64,000 bases of DNA from Saccharomycodes ludwigii (lineage: Eukaryota; Ascomycota; Saccharomycetes; Saccharomycodales; Saccharomycodaceae), in contig NC_060200.1 in the NCBI RefSeq assembly GCF_020623625.1, positions 2,190,001-2,254,000 of the forward strand. The letters run 5' to 3'. The notes beneath the pieces were generated by a model. It was not told where the DNA came from, did no database searches, and saw only the letters and a program-made list of their open reading frames with translations. Position numbers and translations under genes: made by a program. Each line of letters opens with the position of its first letter. The stretch's first letter is position 1. Of the stretch, positions 58,969-64,000 are shown piece after piece.

Positions 58969-59580
58969 CTTTAATGCCAATATTCACTCACATTTATTAT
59001 ATGATGTCAGATAAAATATGCCTTTATTTTTATCTTTGTATAACTTTTGATATTAATAGAATTTGGAAGGGATGGGGGAAATAAAATAAAATAAAATAAA
59101 ATAAAATAAAATAAAATAACCATAGATTGTTACATGTTTATACATTTCCATGACAATGTACACGACAGCCCATTGCTTAAATAGCAACAATTTTTGCTTT
59201 TTCCTTTTTTCCCCAATAGGAGATTTAAATGGAAAAACGCTAAAAACTTTCAAAGTTTGCTACGAGTATTTTTACGCGTGTAAATGTTCATTTAGAAATT
59301 ACACGTGACTTTTATTTTTCGCGTCTGAGTTAAATGTCTGGTGTTATTATCAAAGGCTACTTTTAAAAATGTTTCAGAAAAATAAAAAATAAATTCCTGT
59401 TGTAGAAATGTAAGAGATAAGTTTTGATTTTATTCCTATTTTTGCCAATATATATATATTCTTTTTACCTCCCTTTTCTAATCTTCCCAATGTGTAAGTT
59501 GCTTTATATTCTTCATTACTCAAAGCTCCATTCAATTAGTCCATGTTCTTTTACATTATATAACTGGCATATATTAATCG

Positions 59581-59618
<38 letters not shown>

Positions 59619-59693
59619 ACCTTATTATTTGTCTAGCATATAATATAGTGTTTCCCTCTTTACCTCCCTCTCTACCGTCCCTCTCTATGTATA
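58758..59693. other. MDL2-KAR9 intergenic region
   Basis: About 940 bp with a T run (about 58929-58960), AAAAT repeats (59081-59118), a cluster of ACGCGT, CACGTGAC and TTTCGCG sites (59274-59323), and an A run (59581-59605) near KAR9. Confidence 0.6.
59274..59323. promoter_or_regulatory. Cell-cycle box cluster upstream of KAR9
   Basis: Within 50 bp lie ACGCGT (59274-59279, MCB), CACGTGAC (59302-59309, Cbf1 octamer on the minus strand) and TTTCGCG (59317-59323, SCB CRCGAAA on the minus strand). The cluster is about 370-420 bp upstream of the KAR9 ATG. Three such motifs close together are less likely to be chance than one. Confidence 0.5.
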
Positions 59694-62285
59694 ATGTCAA
59701 TTATACCATCGGTAAGGATAACAAAAAACCCTAGTAAAAAATTATCTTTATTGTTACAACCTATTTTAGATGCTTTGGCCACCACTATCTTAGAAATAGA
59801 TGAACAAATAGATACCGATAGAATAGAAGGACAGTTTAGTTGTTTGGATTTTGAAAATTGTGCTACTCTTTTAGACCAACAATTAGATGAAGTTGCCAAG
59901 ATATTCAAACAAATATTATTTGAAAAGGATCAAGCATTGGATCGTAGTTACTTATCTGAATATATTGACTGGTTACATGACGGGAAGAAACAATTCTATT
60001 CAATTCTACAGGCTTTGCAAAAAGTAGAGCACCTACTAGTGAAAATACTGGATGTTATAGAGACAAAGCATGCTGAATCAATAGACAGTAGTTTTTCCAC
60101 AATATTTGATTTAATTGAGAAATGTTCAGAGAAATACGCCATTTTGAAAACTTTGTGTTCATATTTACAACAACATTTCGGTATAATATCCGAGTTCAAA
60201 GAAATTTACTGCGAATTTATGGATTCATTGGATATAGAAATTGGCAAAATGTTTTCAAAATTGTTGATATTTCGTGATTTAAATTTAGATTTTGATAATT
60301 CCATACCGAATATAAACATTCTGATTAAGATTTTAAACGAGAGCACAATAAATGGGATAGAATCACCAAAAAATAAAAGTACTCCCAGTATTTGTAGAAA
60401 TCATGAGCCCCTAGCCCATCAATTACCCGCTTTCACCCTAGATGATAATTCCAAATGGGAACTTTTCAGTGAAGAAATCATATCTAACTTTAAACCTCTG
60501 AATACTAGTATTACTGAAATTTTAGCGGGGAAAATTGAAGATTTTAAAAACTCACACGAAAACTTTGAGAATTTGGTCCAATTAATCGAATTAATAGCAA
60601 AGAAATATAACAATTTAACCAAAAAATTTGAAATATTGGAGAATGAAATCATGGATTTCAAAACTGAAATTATAATGGATAGATGGAAGCAAGTATATTA
60701 TCACAATTGCAATACTATTGAGAACTTGCTAAACAATGTATTACCCACCAATCATGTAAAATATAAGAACTGTATGGAACTAAATGGGAATAATGAAATG
60801 CTTAAATTTTATAGGAAAAAAATTTATGGGAATATTTTAATAATAGAAAAAATTTTAAAATTTATCAGCCAGTTGACAGAACAAGATTTTTGGCTTCAAG
60901 AGGGGAGCAAACCCAATTTCAATAATAAAAGCAATTGCTATAGAGGTGGTAGCACCAGTAATATCGATCTACTTTATAAAAAAAACGAATTAATATTCCA
61001 ATGGTTAAAAATAAAAAAAGAACTGGGTTTAGTTGATGAAATTGTAGATTCTATTAAGAAACAAGAATTTTCTGAACCACCGGTATCAATGGCAATTGGA
61101 ACTTCTTCTACACATGAAGTTAAACGGGACCAGAAAAGTAACAACAATAGTGTAAGCCATAGTATTAGATCTAACAACACAGACGGTAAAAGCAAGAATA
61201 AATCCCATGGGACCACAAGAAATATAAGTATAAGGAAAAGTTATATGTCATCAACACAGAATCGAGAGTCGTCAAGAATAAGTTCAAATCTATCCGATGA
61301 AAACTATTGTGGCGGTAACGCCTGTAACAAGATTAAAAGGTTAAGTACTTTTGAAAATATTGAGGAATGGGAGAATCTTAGCAAAGAAGTGAGAAAACAA
61401 AGTATAGGGGCATTAATACATCAAAAAATGAATATTGTGCCCATTATTGTTAGTAATACTCCTGAATCACAGTCATCAGGAAGGGCTTACTTCGATACGT
61501 TAGAGCCTGAGGTGTGTAGAGCTGAACGAAAGAATGACAAGTATGAGTTTGATGGTTGTATCAACGATATATTAGAATATGAAAGAAACAACACAAGAGG
61601 GGAAGTTGCAACTCCTGAATTTTTAAACCCTACCGTATTAGCCGAGGGATCGTATTTACATGAAGCAGGACTTGATTTTGTTCAGAGCAGTTCACCAACC
61701 GAAGCTAATGTGGATGTAGGTGGTGTTTTAGGAACATTAAAATCAGAAGATGGAAAAACAGGAAAGAATCGTGCTGATGATATTGGTAGCAATGATAATA
61801 GTCACATAGCAACTATAAGTTCTGAAAGGATGAGTCCAAAATATGAGAATGATGGTGATATTAGGGAGAAAGATAATGATAGTGATGATTGTAGTGACTT
61901 AAATAAAACATTTATTTCTTTAAACATTCCAAAAAATAGGACTAATGAAAACAGAGATTTTGAAAAGCTATTTAAGGAAAGAATTATTTCTAATGCTAAT
62001 GTTAAATCAAAGATTCCTAATCTAAAGAATAGAGGCTCTGCTGATGTGCTGATAAACACTGGGATAGAAAACAATGAAATTAACGGAACATCAAATGCTT
62101 TGAGCAATTCGGTATCAAGAATACTAAGTTTATGTTCAACAAAGAAATCATCTAAATTGTTATCATTATCGTTTGATGGATATTGTTGTAGTATTCCAGA
62201 GAAAAATAAGATTTTGCGCAAACCTACACCTCTAAAAGAATTATTAGTAAATAATTCAAGAACACCGACGACAGTATATAATTAA
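59694..62285 (+). CDS. KAR9: KAR9, spindle positioning protein
   Basis: APC-like adaptor that links Bim1 on astral microtubule ends to the myosin Myo2 and so orients the spindle toward the bud. The protein has 863 residues, longer than the 644 of S. cerevisiae. Residues 1-430 or so are helical, as in the Kar9 folded domain. The rest is disordered and Ser/Asn-rich. Two Bim1-binding signatures known from Kar9 are present: an SxIP motif in a basic context, SKIP (772-775, VKSKIPNLKNR), and LxxPTPh, LRKPTPL (841-847), near the very end. Overall identity is low, so the call rests on the motifs, architecture and its place between MDL2 and PLC1, as in S. cerevisiae. First ATG used. Confidence 0.88.
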   Translation: MSIIPSVRITKNPSKKLSLLLQPILDALATTILEIDEQIDTDRIEGQFSCLDFENCATLLDQQLDEVAKIFKQILFEKDQALDRSYLSEYIDWLHDGKKQFYSILQALQKVEHLLVKILDVIETKHAESIDSSFSTIFDLIEKCSEKYAILKTLCSYLQQHFGIISEFKEIYCEFMDSLDIEIGKMFSKLLIFRDLNLDFDNSIPNINILIKILNESTINGIESPKNKSTPSICRNHEPLAHQLPAFTLDDNSKWELFSEEIISNFKPLNTSITEILAGKIEDFKNSHENFENLVQLIELIAKKYNNLTKKFEILENEIMDFKTEIIMDRWKQVYYHNCNTIENLLNNVLPTNHVKYKNCMELNGNNEMLKFYRKKIYGNILIIEKILKFISQLTEQDFWLQEGSKPNFNNKSNCYRGGSTSNIDLLYKKNELIFQWLKIKKELGLVDEIVDSIKKQEFSEPPVSMAIGTSSTHEVKRDQKSNNNSVSHSIRSNNTDGKSKNKSHGTTRNISIRKSYMSSTQNRESSRISSNLSDENYCGGNACNKIKRLSTFENIEEWENLSKEVRKQSIGALIHQKMNIVPIIVSNTPESQSSGRAYFDTLEPEVCRAERKNDKYEFDGCINDILEYERNNTRGEVATPEFLNPTVLAEGSYLHEAGLDFVQSSSPTEANVDVGGVLGTLKSEDGKTGKNRADDIGSNDNSHIATISSERMSPKYENDGDIREKDNDSDDCSDLNKTFISLNIPKNRTNENRDFEKLFKERIISNANVKSKIPNLKNRGSADVLINTGIENNEINGTSNALSNSVSRILSLCSTKKSSKLLSLSFDGYCCSIPEKNKILRKPTPLKELLVNNSRTPTTVYN

Positions 62286-62725
62286 AAGAGTTTTTCTAGT
62301 GGTATTTAGCGATATATATATATATTTGCATTCATCTTGTATGGGACAGAGATAGAAAAAATGATAAAATCAGCTTTACGCGAAAATGCATAGAAAATAG
62401 AATAACAAATAAGCTTGATTTTGTTGGATTATGAAACATTAAGCAAGAAAAGAAAAAAAAAAAAAAAAAGAAAAATTTCTTAGATGATTATCGCTCCCTT
62501 AACAAAAACGCCTTTCATTTTCTACTTTCTACTTAAAATGCATGTCTTTTCTATTCTAATGCTACAAAGCTCAACTGTATTCTAAAAGATAAAAAAAAGT
62601 ATAAAAGCCTTTTAATATTTAACTTTTTCCTTTTTTTCTTTTTCCCTCTTTTTATCTTTTGTTTTTGTTGTTAATTATTTTCTTCTCTTCTCTTCTCTTC
62701 TTCCTTCTCTGTTTTTATACTTGCG
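62286..62725. other. KAR9-PLC1 intergenic region
   Basis: About 440 bp with an ACGCGAAA (about 62378-62385, hybrid MCB/SCB), an A run near 62453-62469, a TATA box (62600-62607) and a pyrimidine-rich stretch with TCTTC repeats just before the PLC1 ATG. Confidence 0.55.
62600..62607 (+). promoter_or_regulatory. TATA box of PLC1
   Basis: TATAAAAG lies 126 bp upstream of the PLC1 ATG. Confidence 0.5.
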
Positions 62726-64000
62726 ATGAATGAGAACAAGAAAACCAACCAACTGAGACCAACATTGAATAGCACAAAAAGTAATTATGATAAAGTGTTT
62801 AGTTATGGTGATGCTAATAATGAAGATGATCAACTGGAATGTATGTCAGCTAATACCTCTAGTCAGTCATCCTTTAAAGATAGTTTTAAGGAGATCCTAA
62901 GGTTTACAAAAAACGTGGTTACATCCTCATCTTCTGTTATTATTACACCACCATTACTTAGTCCAACAGATTCTCCCTCAAAACAAAAAAATGTATTGAA
63001 TAAAACTGATTTGTCTGCACCACTATTTTTTCCTCATGGTTGTGAAGAAAGGCATATTTCCACTACTAATTATATTAAAGAAACCATTATTGATTCTAAA
63101 AACCCATTGCTTCAGGATACGGATTTTAATAATAATAATAATAATAATAATAATATCGCTCAGTTCCAAAATAGTGATCTTAATACAAATAAAAAAATTA
63201 AAGGTTATTTAGAACACATGAAATCAAAAGGCGTAACATTCATCAAGGTGACACGAAAAAAAAGAACTTCTTACAACTTTATGTTAATTAAAGGAAAAAT
63301 TATTCGTTGGAAAGACAAATATCTCGATATCGATGGGATAAAAGATATAAGGATTGGTGATGACGCAAACAATTATAAAAACCAATTTAATATTAATGAA
63401 AGGTATTGGATTACAATAATATACCAAGTACCCAAAAATAAATTAAAGGGTTTGCATGTATATACTAATTCTGTTGAAAACTTCACCATATTTTATGACT
63501 CCTTATGTTACATTGTAAAAACAAGGCACGAATTAATGAAACAATTATCGATTCCTGACAATGAGGAATTTGCCATTGCACACTGGGGATGTAGAAAGAC
63601 TAATGATGGTTTGATAACATTTGACGATCTAGTATCCATGTGTTTAAAATACAACCTTTTCTGCTCTTCATCTTTTTTGCGTAAGATTTTTATTCAGGTT
63701 GATACTACTGAAGAAGGATGTTTAAATTATGAAGGCTTCAAGCAATTTGTTAAAATATTGAAGACAAGGAGAGAAATGAAGGATTTGTTTCATAAACTCG
63801 TAAATAAACCATATATGGATTTTGAAGAGTTCATTAACTTTGTTGTAAACGTTCAAAAGGAAACTTGGCCCAATACATCTCAAGACAAACTACGGGGCCA
63901 GTTTGAAAAATATTCAAAAAAAATGCTGGGAGTATTGACGGAAAAGGAATTACTAAAATATTTGCTTGACCAGCCACCCTTACATCCTTCCAAGGACAAC
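62726..64000 (+). CDS. PLC1: PLC1, phosphoinositide-specific phospholipase C (5' part)
   Basis: Hydrolyses phosphatidylinositol 4,5-bisphosphate to diacylglycerol and inositol trisphosphate, the source of inositol polyphosphates in yeast. The frame is open from the ATG to the window edge, 425 codons; S. cerevisiae Plc1 has 869, so the catalytic X and Y domains and C2 lie outside. Seen here are a Ser/Asn-rich N-terminus with nine Asn from an AAT repeat (135-143), a PH-like domain at about 155-275 (FIKVTRKKRTSYNFMLIKGK, then WKDKYLDIDGIKDIRIGD, very close to yeast Plc1), and EF-hand-like segments at about 285-400. The synteny with KAR9 agrees. Confidence 0.93.
   Translation, partial: MNENKKTNQLRPTLNSTKSNYDKVFSYGDANNEDDQLECMSANTSSQSSFKDSFKEILRFTKNVVTSSSSVIITPPLLSPTDSPSKQKNVLNKTDLSAPLFFPHGCEERHISTTNYIKETIIDSKNPLLQDTDFNNNNNNNNNIAQFQNSDLNTNKKIKGYLEHMKSKGVTFIKVTRKKRTSYNFMLIKGKIIRWKDKYLDIDGIKDIRIGDDANNYKNQFNINERYWITIIYQVPKNKLKGLHVYTNSVENFTIFYDSLCYIVKTRHELMKQLSIPDNEEFAIAHWGCRKTNDGLITFDDLVSMCLKYNLFCSSSFLRKIFIQVDTTEEGCLNYEGFKQFVKILKTRREMKDLFHKLVNKPYMDFEEFINFVVNVQKETWPNTSQDKLRGQFEKYSKKMLGVLTEKELLKYLLDQPPLHPSKDN

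Overview
The window is nuclear DNA from a budding yeast (Saccharomycetales). Genes are dense and intronless, intergenic DNA is very AT-rich and full of long poly(A) and poly(T) tracts, and nearly every protein matches a Saccharomyces cerevisiae protein in sequence and usually in length. The gene order is that of a lineage that never had the Saccharomyces whole-genome duplication. The compact genes, the homopolymers and a Ty5-like element would suit a Saccharomycodes-type yeast, but that is a guess and the sequence does not name a species.

Left part (1-24 kb): a partial gene at the edge, RRP6, a 2.9-kb gene-free interval, PHO80, YPT7, a pirin-like gene, ALG6, a membrane-anchored GH17 glucanase-like gene, an intron-bearing tRNA-Arg(ACG), SGT2, VRL1 and TSR3. 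In S. cerevisiae RRP6 and PHO80 flank CEN15 and YPT7 flanks CEN13, with ALG6, SGT2, TSR3 and VRL1 nearby. The RRP6-PHO80 gap is therefore the best place for a centromere. It holds a 92% AT core bounded by a 7-bp inverted repeat, beside old LTR relics.

Middle part (24-44 kb): NPR2 and CIN8 (convergent, 37 bp apart), UTP23, an unrecognised single-span membrane protein, PRB1, FUM1, SOM1, PCM1 and KEL3. These interleave S. cerevisiae chromosome V-left genes (NPR2, CIN8, PRB1, SOM1, PCM1, then HAT2 and POL5) with chromosome XVI-left genes (FUM1, KEL3, then ATP15, MDL2, KAR9 and PLC1).

Right part (44-64 kb): a complete-looking Ty5/copia-type LTR retrotransposon (44307-49586, identical 244-bp LTRs, 5-bp target duplication) between KEL3 and HAT2, then HAT2, POL5, ATP15, MDL2, KAR9 and the first half of PLC1, which runs off the right edge.

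The genes are mostly unrelated housekeeping functions: RNA processing and ribosome biogenesis (RRP6, UTP23, TSR3, POL5), vacuole and endosome traffic (YPT7, VRL1, PRB1), phosphate and nutrient signalling (PHO80, NPR2, PLC1), spindle function (CIN8, KAR9), mitochondria (FUM1, SOM1, ATP15, MDL2) and glycan synthesis (ALG6, PCM1). I see no operon-like or defence-like cassette. The most unusual items are the candidate centromere with its LTR relics, the tRNA-Arg intron, the young Ty5-like element with a half-tRNA primer site, and the membrane-anchored pirin. S. cerevisiae gene positions and protein lengths used for comparison are from memory.
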